Source: Mesonia sp. HuA40 (GTDB taxonomy: Bacteria; Bacteroidota; Bacteroidia; Flavobacteriales; Flavobacteriaceae). From it: a stretch of 64,000 nt of DNA. This document shows positions 1-8,626 of this stretch, piece by piece (position 1 is the stretch's first letter; every line of letters begins with the position of its first letter). The notes under the pieces are model-generated. The model searched no databases, had not been told where the DNA came from, and was given only the letters and a program-made list of their open reading frames with translations. The translations under genes were made by a program, and so were the position numbers. The DNA is taken from contig NZ_VRLT01000029.1 in the NCBI RefSeq assembly GCF_008017835.1, positions 186,001-250,000 on the forward strand, read 5' to 3'.

Positions 1-1338
1 TGCATCGATCATACCTAATTGAGAATTTAAAGCATTTTCTCTAGCGGTAAGCACTTCTAAATAGTTAGCAAACCCATTATTTAATAGTTCTTCAGAATAA
101 TCTGTAGCCTTTTGGTTAGCATTAAATTCTTTTTGTTTTAGAATTTGCTTTTTTTCAGCAGCCTGGTAGGCATACATAGCATCTGAAACTTCTTTACTCG
201 CTTGTAAAATAGCTTCTTTAAAACGCAATCTTGCTTGTTCTTGTTGGGCTTGAGCTACTTCATATTGCGTTTTTATTTGGCGTTTATTAAATATAGGTTG
301 GGCCAAGCCAGAAACTACATTAGCGAATAATGAGTTGGCATCAAGCAACTCACTTAAATCTAAACTCTGAAAGCCTGTATTGGCGGTTAAAGTTAAAGAT
401 GGGTAAAAGTTACTACGGGCAACATTACTAAGCTCAAAAGCATTTCTAAATGCCATCTCGGCAGCAATTACATCGGGTCTATTGCTTAAAAGTTGTGCTG
501 GCACTCCAGTTTTTAATTCGGTAATAATTTGTTGCTCGCTCAAAGCCGATCGAGGAATAAATTGAGGTGCCTCTCCTAAAAGAATAGACATACTGTTTTC
601 TAATAAGCGTACCTGTTTTTGCAAATCTACCAATATGGCTTGAGCGGTATACAATTGCGCTTCGGTTTGTTGAACCCCAACCTCTGTTAAATTCCCAGCT
701 TCTTTCAAGGCGTTGGTAGTTGATAAACTATTTTGCCTGTTTTCTATGGTTTGTTCGGTAATCTTAATCTGTTCATCTAAGGCAAGTAATTGGTAGTAAA
801 TATTCGCTACAGAGGCAATTAATCGTGTTTTAACAGCCTTATGTGCGGCCACACTTTGCAGGTAAGAAGCTTCAAATGCTCTTTTTTGGCTTCTTATTTT
901 TCCCCAAATATCGGCCTCCCAAGATAAGCCGGCACTTAATTCATATTGATCTAAAGCACCATCAAAGAAACTACCAAATTGACTGTTTCTAGCCAATTCT
1001 TGGTGGGTCCATTGTGCATTGGCGTTTAAACTAGGTAAATATCCTGCTTTACCTTGTTTTAGATAAGCTTCGGCAGCGATAATTTGCTGCAAAGCCACCC
1101 GGATATCGATATTGTTTTTAAGCGCGGTATTGATATGGTCTTGCAAAACACTATCAGTAAATAAATCTTGATAAGATACTTGGGCTAATGAAGTAGAGTC
1201 TTTAGCTATTTGATCTGTTCTAAAATGAGCTTCTTCAAGCACTTCTGGCTTTTGATAATCTTTTGCCGCAAAGCAGGAAACCAACAAAAAGGGCATACTG
1301 GCAATTAGCAAAAGATTGTATATTCTATTTTTTTTCAT
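1..1338 (-). CDS. RND efflux outer-membrane factor (TolC/NodT-like lipoprotein), partial
   Basis: Outer-membrane channel of a tripartite RND pump. The frame opens at an ATG at 1338-1336 and runs uninterrupted off the left edge, giving 446 codons. The family is usually about 460-480 residues, so only a short C-terminal tail is missing. The N-terminus is a type II signal peptide with lipobox LLVSC (Cys22). Two halves rich in Ala, Gln and Leu follow, as in the helical-hairpin OEP repeats, including the typical 'SNRPDVIAAE' segment that opens the second repeat. Its ATG overlaps the stop of the RND pump gene by one base (TAATG), which implies translational coupling as the last gene of the gbsR-adaptor-pump-channel operon. 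The C-terminus cannot be judged. Confidence 0.9.
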   Translation of the reverse strand, partial: MKKNRIYNLLLIASMPFLLVSCFAAKDYQKPEVLEEAHFRTDQIAKDSTSLAQVSYQDLFTDSVLQDHINTALKNNIDIRVALQQIIAAEAYLKQGKAGYLPSLNANAQWTHQELARNSQFGSFFDGALDQYELSAGLSWEADIWGKIRSQKRAFEASYLQSVAAHKAVKTRLIASVANIYYQLLALDEQIKITEQTIENRQNSLSTTNALKEAGNLTEVGVQQTEAQLYTAQAILVDLQKQVRLLENSMSILLGEAPQFIPRSALSEQQIITELKTGVPAQLLSNRPDVIAAEMAFRNAFELSNVARSNFYPSLTLTANTGFQSLDLSELLDANSLFANVVSGLAQPIFNKRQIKTQYEVAQAQQEQARLRFKEAILQASKEVSDAMYAYQAAEKKQILKQKEFNANQKATDYSEELLNNGFANYLEVLTARENALNSQLGMIDA

Positions 1339-4300
1339 TATGCATTTTTTTCGTTTAATTCTTGTGCTTCTTTTTCTTTTTCAAGAATGGTTTTACCCAC
1401 AACTTTTTCTTGTAACCACTGAAAGAAAATATAAAGTATAGGAATAATAAACACCCCTAAAATAGTACCTATTAATAACCCGCCTACTGCACCTGTACCA
1501 ATAGAACGGTTACCTTCTGCACCTGTACCAGAGGCAAAAACCAAAGGCAATAAACCTATGATAAAAGCCAAAGAGGTCATTAGAATTGGTCTTAATCTTA
1601 CTTTTGCACCTTCTAAAGCCGCTTCTACAATGGGCATGCCATGTTGCCTACGCTGCATAGCAAATTCTACAATCAAAATGGCATTTTTTGCTAGTAAACC
1701 AACCAGCATAATCAATGCAATTTGAAAATAAATATTGGCTTGCAATCCTGCAAAATAGGTAACCATATAGGCTCCTACTACCCCAACAGGTAATGATAGT
1801 AGTACCGCAAATGGTATAAAATAACTTTCGTATTGTGCTGCTAAAATAAAATACACAAAAACAATACTTAATAAGAAAATGAAGAAAGCCTGTGATCCTG
1901 CATTTACTTCTTCTCTTGTTAAACCAGAATATCCAATTCCATATTTTGTTGAAAGTTGACTAGCTTCTTCTTGTAAGGCTGCAATAGCATCACCAGAAGA
2001 GAATCCTGGAGCCGAAGCTCCACTTATGCCTACAGAATTAAATAGGTTAAATCGAGTTACTTGTTGCGGACCATAAACGCGTTTTAAATCGATATAAGTA
2101 GTAATTGGTGACATTTCACCTGTATTATTTCGTACGTATATAGAGTTTAAATCTTCAACACTAGCTCGATCTTCGGGAAGGCCCTGTAAGAAAACACGAT
2201 ATTGTTTGCCGTAGCGCGAAAAATCGGCGGTGTAAATACTACCAATATAACCTTGTAGTGTATTAAATATGCTAGCAATTGAAACCCCTGCCTCTTTTGC
2301 CTTAGGTACATTTATATTAAGCTCATATTGGGGGTAATTAGTGTTAAACGAGCTCTGAACATACTGTATTTCTGGTCGCTGATTTAATTTACTCAAGAAA
2401 TTTTGAGCAGCTAAGTCTAAATCATTAAAACTTCCCCCAGTTTTGTCCAGTAATTTAAACTCAAAACCAGAAGAAACTCCAAATCCAGGTATACTAGGTG
2501 GTGCAAAGAATATCATTTTTGCACCTTGAATCTGTGCACCTATACCAAATAGTTGTCCGGTAATGGCATCTGATGATAAAGCATCATCTGTTCGCTCATC
2601 CCAAGGAGCCAGGCGCACAAAGGCAATTGCAAAGTTACTTCCTTGTCCACTAATTAAACTAAAACCATTTACAACAGTTACTCCGGTTACACCAGGAATT
2701 TGATTGGCTTTATCTTTTAATTGATTGGTAATTGCCACTGTACGATCTAAAGATGCACCCGCAGGCAACTCTATATTGGCAAAAAGAACCCCTCTATCTT
2801 CATTAGGAACAAAGCCTGTTGGTGTTTTCTCTACTGCAAAGTAAATTCCGGCTACAGCCAAAACCAATATGAATGGCGTGATCCACTTATGTTTATAGAG
2901 AAAAGATAAACTTTTAACGTAGCGTTGTGTAGTAGCCTCAAAAGCTGTATTGAATTTATGGTAAAAACGCTGTAACCAAGATTTATTTTGGTGCTCTTCG
3001 TGGTTGGTTTTTAAAAATAAAGCACACAATGCCGGACTCAAGGTTAAGGCATTAATAGCTGAAATAGCTATGGCTACAATCAATGTAATACCAAATTGCT
3101 CATAAAAAACACCTGTTGGACCCGTTATAAAGGTCACCGGAATAAATACCGCAGCCATTACCAAGGTAATTGAAATAATTGCCCCTGTAATTTCATCCAT
3201 AGCGGTACGCGTGGCCGATAAAGCTGATTTTGCCCCTTCTTCTAATTTGGCGTGTACAGCCTCAACCACCACAATCGCATCATCTACCACAATACCAATA
3301 GCCAAAACCAAAGCAAATAAGGTAAGTAGGTTAATAGAGTAACCAAATAAATTTAAAAAGAAAAATGTACCAATAATAGAAACAGGAACTGCAATGGCAG
3401 GAATTAACGTTGATCTAAAGTCTTGTAAAAAAATAAAAACAACGATAAAAACTAGAATAAAAGCTTCAATTAGCGTACTGATAACCTTACTTATAGAAGC
3501 TTCTAAAAATTCGTTTGAATCTAAGTTGATGTAAACCTCTAAACCTTCCGGGAAACTTTTCTCAAATTCATCTAATTCTTCGTGTACTTGCTTAATAATC
3601 TCTTGTGCATTTGAACCTGGCGTTTGGTAAACTGCCATATTAACTGCGGGGTAACCATTGGTGGTAGCTTGAACATTAAACCCTTCGGCGTCTAGCTCTA
3701 TTTCGGCTACATCGCCAAGTCTAAGATACTCTCCGTTGTCTAAGGCTTTTATTATGATTTCTTTGTATTGCTCTTCAGTTTTGTATCTTCCGCTATATTT
3801 GATAACGTATTCAAAAGACTCGGCATTGTTTTGACCCAAACTACCTGCGGCAGCTTCGGTGCTTTGCTCGTTAATTGCTGCACGTATGTCTGAAGGCATC
3901 AGGTTATAAGCAGCTAATTTTTCAGGTTTTAACCATACTCGCATGGCATAGTTACGTGTTCCAAAAACGGTTACATCTCCTACCCCATCAATTCTTTTTA
4001 AAGCGGGTAGAACATTGATATTTAAGTAATTTTGAATGTAAGTAGCATCATAATCTTTATTTTTAGATAAAACAGCCAAGAACATCAATGCACTGGTTTG
4101 TTGTTTTTGCGTGATTACACCAGCTTGCACAACTTCTGCCGGCAATAAGGGGTTGGCTCGGGCAACCCGGTTTTGTACGTTAACCGCAGCAATGTCTGGA
4201 TCGTAACCTTGTTTAAAAAATACTTGAATTTCTGCCCTACCTGAATTACTTGCGGTAGAGGTAATATAGTCCATACCCTCTACCCCATTTACTTGCTCTT

Positions 4301-4496
4301 CAATAGGAATAATTACACTTTCAAGAACGGTCTCTGCATTGGCTCCTGGATAATTAGCGGTAATCTGTACGGTTGGAGGTGCGATATCTGGATATTGTGA
4401 GACAGGAAGGCTTATAATCCCTAAAATTCCTAAAATCACAATTACAATGGAGACTACTGTACTTAATACAGGTCTCTCTATAAATTTCTTTAACAT
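1338..4496 (-). CDS. Efflux RND transporter permease (AcrB/MexB, HAE1 family)
   Basis: Inner-membrane proton/drug antiporter of 1052 residues, the normal length for AcrB-type pumps. Seen directly: an N-terminal membrane anchor (MLKKFIERPVLSTVVS), two large periplasmic loops, a second six-helix block after about residue 870, and the proton-relay Asp pair in TM4 (VVDDAIVVVEAV, D405/D406). The pump's C-terminus is charged and cytosolic. It lies 18 bp behind the adaptor gene and overlaps the channel gene by one base, so it is the third of four co-transcribed genes. The hydrophobic-amphiphilic export class is clear from the sequence. The actual substrates (drugs, bile salts, dyes) cannot be read from it. 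Confidence 0.96.
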   Translation of the reverse strand: MLKKFIERPVLSTVVSIVIVILGILGIISLPVSQYPDIAPPTVQITANYPGANAETVLESVIIPIEEQVNGVEGMDYITSTASNSGRAEIQVFFKQGYDPDIAAVNVQNRVARANPLLPAEVVQAGVITQKQQTSALMFLAVLSKNKDYDATYIQNYLNINVLPALKRIDGVGDVTVFGTRNYAMRVWLKPEKLAAYNLMPSDIRAAINEQSTEAAAGSLGQNNAESFEYVIKYSGRYKTEEQYKEIIIKALDNGEYLRLGDVAEIELDAEGFNVQATTNGYPAVNMAVYQTPGSNAQEIIKQVHEELDEFEKSFPEGLEVYINLDSNEFLEASISKVISTLIEAFILVFIVVFIFLQDFRSTLIPAIAVPVSIIGTFFFLNLFGYSINLLTLFALVLAIGIVVDDAIVVVEAVHAKLEEGAKSALSATRTAMDEITGAIISITLVMAAVFIPVTFITGPTGVFYEQFGITLIVAIAISAINALTLSPALCALFLKTNHEEHQNKSWLQRFYHKFNTAFEATTQRYVKSLSFLYKHKWITPFILVLAVAGIYFAVEKTPTGFVPNEDRGVLFANIELPAGASLDRTVAITNQLKDKANQIPGVTGVTVVNGFSLISGQGSNFAIAFVRLAPWDERTDDALSSDAITGQLFGIGAQIQGAKMIFFAPPSIPGFGVSSGFEFKLLDKTGGSFNDLDLAAQNFLSKLNQRPEIQYVQSSFNTNYPQYELNINVPKAKEAGVSIASIFNTLQGYIGSIYTADFSRYGKQYRVFLQGLPEDRASVEDLNSIYVRNNTGEMSPITTYIDLKRVYGPQQVTRFNLFNSVGISGASAPGFSSGDAIAALQEEASQLSTKYGIGYSGLTREEVNAGSQAFFIFLLSIVFVYFILAAQYESYFIPFAVLLSLPVGVVGAYMVTYFAGLQANIYFQIALIMLVGLLAKNAILIVEFAMQRRQHGMPIVEAALEGAKVRLRPILMTSLAFIIGLLPLVFASGTGAEGNRSIGTGAVGGLLIGTILGVFIIPILYIFFQWLQEKVVGKTILEKEKEAQELNEKNA

Positions 4497-4514
4497 AATG
4501 AGCTGAGCTATTAA

Positions 4515-5633
4515 TTATTTAAATATGGTTTCAATAGGCTTGGCAATACTGTCGAATGGTACAAGCATAGGTTTGATAGGCATATTGTTTCTAAGCTGCC
4601 CGGTACCTTTTGCTACAAATGTATCACCTTCCTTAATCCCTTTTTTTACCACAATCAAGTTAGATACGCGATCAAGCACTTCAATAGGTTTTTCTACCGC
4701 TAAAGTGTCTCCTTGAACGCCAAAAACGTAAACCTTACCTTGTCTTTCAAAACTTGACAATTCTGGTATTACAACCTTGTTGTCATATTTTTTCGGAATT
4801 AATATTTTCCCACTGTTACCATTGCTTAAAATTCTATTAGGATTAGGAAACTGAGCTCTAAAACTTACCGTACCTGTTTGTTTATTTATTTGACCTGAAA
4901 CCGTCTCAATTTTTCCCGATTCGCTATAGATTTCGTCATTGGCTAAACGCAGTTTTACAGGTAAAAAATTATCTATTTTGTCTTGTAAATCTTTTCCTTC
5001 CGCATTAGCGATAAAATCTAAATATTGCTTTTCATTCATACTAAAAAAAGCATAAACATTATCGGTTTGTGAGACTGTAGTCAAGACATCGTTTGGTGAA
5101 ACTAAAGCGCCATTTCTATAATTTATAGAACCTACATACCCGTTAACCGGACTTTTTATAGTCGCATAACCTATGCTAGCCGATACACTGTTGTAATTGG
5201 CTTTTGCTTGCTCTAATTTTGCTTTTGCAGTTTCAAGTTGTACGGCACTAATAATATTTTTTTCAACTAGTGGTTTTAATTTATTTACCTCTACTTGTGC
5301 TGCATTTACATTAGCTTTAGCTGCTTGGGCATCTTGTGATAAACTTTCAGTTTCTAACCTAAAAAGTACCTCTCCCGCTTTTACTTGCTGGCCTTCATCA
5401 ACTTTTACTTGGGTAATATATCCCGTTACTTTTGGTCTAACTTGGCTATTTATTGTGCCTTCTATGCTAACAGGGTAAGTTTCATAGCCTGTGAGCGATT
5501 TAGTGATTGCTTTTGTAACCGGAACTTGCTTAGGGCCCATCGCACCGGGTCCAGCCGATGCATTTTCTTTACAAGAGCCCAGTATTAAAGCCGTTAATAT
5601 TGCAAAAACGAAAGGTATTTTATTGTTTTTCAT
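4515..5633 (-). CDS. RND efflux periplasmic adaptor (membrane fusion protein) lipoprotein
   Basis: Periplasmic adaptor of 372 residues that links the RND pump to the outer-membrane channel. It has a type II signal peptide with lipobox LILGSC (Cys21). A split lipoyl/barrel-sandwich domain follows ('RPKVTGYITQVKVDEGQQVKAG' region, about residues 66-90, closing again near 158-180). Between the halves is an alpha-helical hairpin rich in Ala, Lys and Gln (about 95-150). Beta-barrel and membrane-proximal domains follow. Order and spacing (18 bp to the regulator, 18 bp to the pump) put it second in the operon. The AcrA/MexA-type assignment is firm; substrate is unknown. Confidence 0.95.
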   Translation of the reverse strand: MKNNKIPFVFAILTALILGSCKENASAGPGAMGPKQVPVTKAITKSLTGYETYPVSIEGTINSQVRPKVTGYITQVKVDEGQQVKAGEVLFRLETESLSQDAQAAKANVNAAQVEVNKLKPLVEKNIISAVQLETAKAKLEQAKANYNSVSASIGYATIKSPVNGYVGSINYRNGALVSPNDVLTTVSQTDNVYAFFSMNEKQYLDFIANAEGKDLQDKIDNFLPVKLRLANDEIYSESGKIETVSGQINKQTGTVSFRAQFPNPNRILSNGNSGKILIPKKYDNKVVIPELSSFERQGKVYVFGVQGDTLAVEKPIEVLDRVSNLIVVKKGIKEGDTFVAKGTGQLRNNMPIKPMLVPFDSIAKPIETIFK

Positions 5634-5651
5634 AGTATTATTTTTCTTGAC

Positions 5652-6122
5652 TTAGATTTTAGATATTTTCTTTATAGTTTCTTTCAAATTTTCTTGTTGA
5701 GATCTGAGATATTCCTGGTATAACTGCCGTATTTTTCGCTTTTCTGACTGGTTATCTTCATATTTTCTATTGAATTGATCTATACTATCGATTATCTCTA
5801 ATTCTCGATTTACCTTTAAAAGATTCTCATTTAAGTTAATCTCTAAATAATTGCTTGTTACTTTAAAATAACGTTTACGATCTCCTGGCTTTGTGAAATA
5901 ATCTATAGTCTTTAATTGAAGCAGTAAATTCACATTGGTCGAAATAGAACTCTTACTGGCTCCAGTAATTTGCGTGATTTCATCAAATGTAAGACCCTCT
6001 GACGGAGTTAATATAAGCAAGGCCAATATGCGGGCAGCCAGTGGAGTAATGTTTAATTCACGCTCAAATTGAATACCTAAACGCTCTACTAGGTTTTTCT
6101 TTTCTTCACTACAACTTACCAT
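5652..6122 (-). CDS. GbsR/MarR-family winged-helix transcriptional regulator
   Basis: DNA-binding protein of 156 residues and first gene of the efflux operon. A winged-helix domain occupies about residues 25-100 (ITPLAARILALL, then LTFDEITQITGASKSSISTN as the helix-turn-helix). 'GDRKRYFKV' is the wing. A long charged helix (about 105-150) is the likely dimerisation arm. This layout matches GbsR-type members of the MarR superfamily more than TetR. Its ATG (6122-6120) lies 21 nt from a Bacteroidota -7 box embedded beside a perfect palindrome, which suggests autoregulation and control of the pump. The inducer is unknown. Whether it represses or activates is inferred from the box/palindrome overlap. 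Confidence 0.88.
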   Translation of the reverse strand: MVSCSEEKKNLVERLGIQFERELNITPLAARILALLILTPSEGLTFDEITQITGASKSSISTNVNLLLQLKTIDYFTKPGDRKRYFKVTSNYLEINLNENLLKVNRELEIIDSIDQFNRKYEDNQSEKRKIRQLYQEYLRSQQENLKETIKKISKI

Positions 6123-6142
6123 AATAAATAGAATTTGGAATG

Positions 6143-6150
6143 CAAAAGTA
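6143..6150 (-). promoter_or_regulatory. -7 promoter element of the efflux operon
   Basis: On the minus strand the bases read TACTTTTG, a full match to the Bacteroidota -7 consensus TAnnTTTG, 20 nt upstream of the regulator ATG. A TTG lies 15 bp further upstream (bases 6166-6168), a little closer than the usual 17-20 bp. The box abuts the palindrome at 6152-6179. Confidence 0.65.
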
Positions 6151-6151
6151 T

Positions 6152-6179
6152 AATTAGTTCAGTAACAACTGAACTAATT
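6152..6179. promoter_or_regulatory. Perfect inverted repeat, likely operator for the GbsR-like regulator
   Basis: Arms AATTAGTTCAGT (6152-6163) and ACTGAACTAATT (6168-6179) are exact reverse complements around a 4-nt spacer AACA. The 28-bp site starts one base upstream of the -7 box and covers the -33 region of the regulator's promoter. A dimeric winged-helix protein bound here would block RNA polymerase. No T-tract follows either arm, so a terminator is unlikely. Assignment to the adjacent regulator is by position. Confidence 0.75.
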
Positions 6180-6205
6180 TAATGTTAATTTTCTTCAAAT
6201 GATTT

Positions 6206-8626
6206 TTAATTGTTTTGAATGACGATATCTTGAGATAAATGATTACCCAATTCGTCTAAAACCAGCAGCTGATATTTCCCTACTTGCGCAGAGATTTGCA
6301 TTTCGTGAAAATGTTGGGTTTTTCCAATAAATTTTTTATTTAAATACCAATACACTTCTTTTTCTGGAAAGCGATGAGCTAGTTTTAAAACAAGAGGATT
6401 AGATTTTTCGTTAAATCCTTTGGGAAGTAAAATACTTTCTTGATTTACCGGAAAAATAAAATGCATTATATCTGGCAAGCTTTGAGAACATTCAGGCGAA
6501 AAAGCTGGTATGTCTTTATAATGTGGATTAAATTGTTTGTAGTAGTATGCCCAAAGTGTGGGTAAAACCAACCAGGATTGCTGTCTAATTTTCTGTTTGT
6601 CATAGCAATTTAAATTTACTTGGTATTTTAAATTCGAATCTAAATTGATGATTTGATGAAATTTACATGTGCTTGTGTTTTCTCCTTTTTTAGGAATATA
6701 TGATTCTTCTGTTTCAGGGCATTGCAAACCAGCTAACATACCGCTATGCTTACAAATATTCTTTTTTATCAGATCATCATATGGAATATCAAAATCTTTT
6801 GAAACAGGTAATTTTGAAAAAACCTCAAACATAATGGGGGCAGCGGCTTTAACTCCTGTTAAACCGGGCCTGCCTTCACCGTCTGTATTGCCTACCCAAA
6901 TGCCTACTGCATACTTTGGGGTAACTCCTACAGCCCAAGCATCTTTAAAACCATGGCTGGTTCCTGTTTTCCAAGCAATGGGTTGTGCGCTGGAATAAAA
7001 TTGCCAATTCAATTCAGATTGGGGGCGATTTACTTTTTTAAGCGCCTTAAAGGTATGATAAATCGCACCAGCTCCAAAAACAGGTGATTCCTGTGTTAGC
7101 GCTCCAAAATGCTCAGCCTTTTCAGGCAGAATTGTATTTATTTTAAACTCATTAGCTCTATAAGTACTAGAATTTTTTGAATAGAAGTTTAACGTACTGG
7201 CCATATTGGCATAGGCATAGGTTACTTCCCATAAACTGCACTCGGCACCACCTAAAGTTAAAGATAGACCATAGCTCGCAGCAGGCCTATTGACCTTGTG
7301 CTGATTAAGCTGTTTTAGTTTCTTATAGAATTTTTCTACTCCATAATCTTGCAATAATCGAACGGCAGGAACATTTAAAGACATTGCCAAGGCTTCGTTT
7401 GCCGGTACGGCACCACGGTATAATTTATCAAAGTTTAAAGGGGAATACCCATTAATATTGGTAGGTATATCGGCCAATAAGGTATTTGGTAAAATATTCC
7501 CTTCATCTAATGCCGCGGTAAACAAAAAGGGCTTAAAAATACTCCCCGCACTTCTGGGTTGTTGTATAACATCAACATAAGGATCTTGAGGTGAATCGGG
7601 TTGGTTGCCTAAATAAGCGATAACTTTTCGCGTGGGCACATCTAAAACTAAAATGGCTAAATTTTTAATTTGGTTGTGTGATAGTTGTCGAGCGTGTTGT
7701 TTAGCGATTTGATTGATATGTTGCTGTAAAAAATAATCGATATCGCTGGTTACTGGATTCTTGGGTTGATGCTGTTTTATTCTTTCTACAAAATGAGGAG
7801 CCAGATCTGGAAGCGCTAAAGGTTCTTGAGGTAAATCTTCGGCTAAAGCTAGTTGGTAAGTCGCTTGGTCTATAATTTTATTTTTTAGTAATTTTTTGAG
7901 TAAGCGATTTCTTTTCTGCCTTAAAAGCTTTTCATTTTTACCAGGAAAAACAAGTGAAGGCGCATTAGGTAGAACAGCTAAACCAGCTGCTTGTCCCCAA
8001 CTTAAATCTGTTGCCGATACACCAAAATAACACCAAGATGCTGTTTCTAGCCCTACTACATTTCCCCCGAAAGGGGCATAACTAGCATAAAAATTTAAAA
8101 TTTTCTCTTTTGAGTATCTCAATTCTAAGCGTAGTGCCTTTGCAAATTCAATGAGTTTTTCGGTATAGGTTCGTTTAGTCGAGCCTCTAGAAAGCCTTAT
8201 CACCTGCTGGGTTATGGTACTGGCTCCTCGCCTTTTACCATAAGCTAAATTATGATAGGCGGCCTTTGCTATAGCAACTGGATTAAACCCAGGATGCTTA
8301 TAAAAATAAGCATCTTCAAACTGTAAAATTGCTTTTTCAAATTTGTAAGGAATTTTTTTGCTTGAAGGAAACCTCCATTGGCCATCTTTAGCAATACGAG
8401 CACCGAGCAAATATCCGTTTTGACTATAAACAACTGTAGAAACAGGCTTATCAAACAGTTTCTGTGGTAAGCAAAACCACCAAATTGCTCCCATGCCCAA
8501 AAACAGAAGCAAAAGAAAAACTTTATTCTTTAGTGAGTATAATCGTTTCTTTTTGAGCAAACCGAAATTTTTAACGTATAACTTCAATCCACTTTCCTTT
8601 ATTTCTGGCAAAATAATTTCCGTCAT
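6206..8626 (-). CDS. pbpC: Penicillin-binding protein 1C (glycosyltransferase/transpeptidase)
   Basis: Bifunctional peptidoglycan synthase of 806 residues. In order: a cytoplasmic basic tail, one TM helix (about 36-54), and a GT51 glycosyltransferase with catalytic Glu104 in QFEDAYFYKHPG and the STITQQ motif (136-141). The transpeptidase domain has S362-I-F-K365, SLN (416-418) and KTG (553-555), followed by a BiPBP_C-type C-terminal domain (about 715-800). The ATG at 8626 overlaps the macroglobulin gene by 56 bp. An in-frame TTG at 8560-8558 (codon 23), just beyond that gene's stop, is an alternative start and would still leave the TM helix. PbpC paired with a bacterial alpha-2-macroglobulin is a known arrangement, read as repair of the wall after protease or phage attack. 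Confidence 0.95.
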   Translation of the reverse strand: MTEIILPEIKESGLKLYVKNFGLLKKKRLYSLKNKVFLLLLFLGMGAIWWFCLPQKLFDKPVSTVVYSQNGYLLGARIAKDGQWRFPSSKKIPYKFEKAILQFEDAYFYKHPGFNPVAIAKAAYHNLAYGKRRGASTITQQVIRLSRGSTKRTYTEKLIEFAKALRLELRYSKEKILNFYASYAPFGGNVVGLETASWCYFGVSATDLSWGQAAGLAVLPNAPSLVFPGKNEKLLRQKRNRLLKKLLKNKIIDQATYQLALAEDLPQEPLALPDLAPHFVERIKQHQPKNPVTSDIDYFLQQHINQIAKQHARQLSHNQIKNLAILVLDVPTRKVIAYLGNQPDSPQDPYVDVIQQPRSAGSIFKPFLFTAALDEGNILPNTLLADIPTNINGYSPLNFDKLYRGAVPANEALAMSLNVPAVRLLQDYGVEKFYKKLKQLNQHKVNRPAASYGLSLTLGGAECSLWEVTYAYANMASTLNFYSKNSSTYRANEFKINTILPEKAEHFGALTQESPVFGAGAIYHTFKALKKVNRPQSELNWQFYSSAQPIAWKTGTSHGFKDAWAVGVTPKYAVGIWVGNTDGEGRPGLTGVKAAAPIMFEVFSKLPVSKDFDIPYDDLIKKNICKHSGMLAGLQCPETEESYIPKKGENTSTCKFHQIINLDSNLKYQVNLNCYDKQKIRQQSWLVLPTLWAYYYKQFNPHYKDIPAFSPECSQSLPDIMHFIFPVNQESILLPKGFNEKSNPLVLKLAHRFPEKEVYWYLNKKFIGKTQHFHEMQISAQVGKYQLLVLDELGNHLSQDIVIQNN

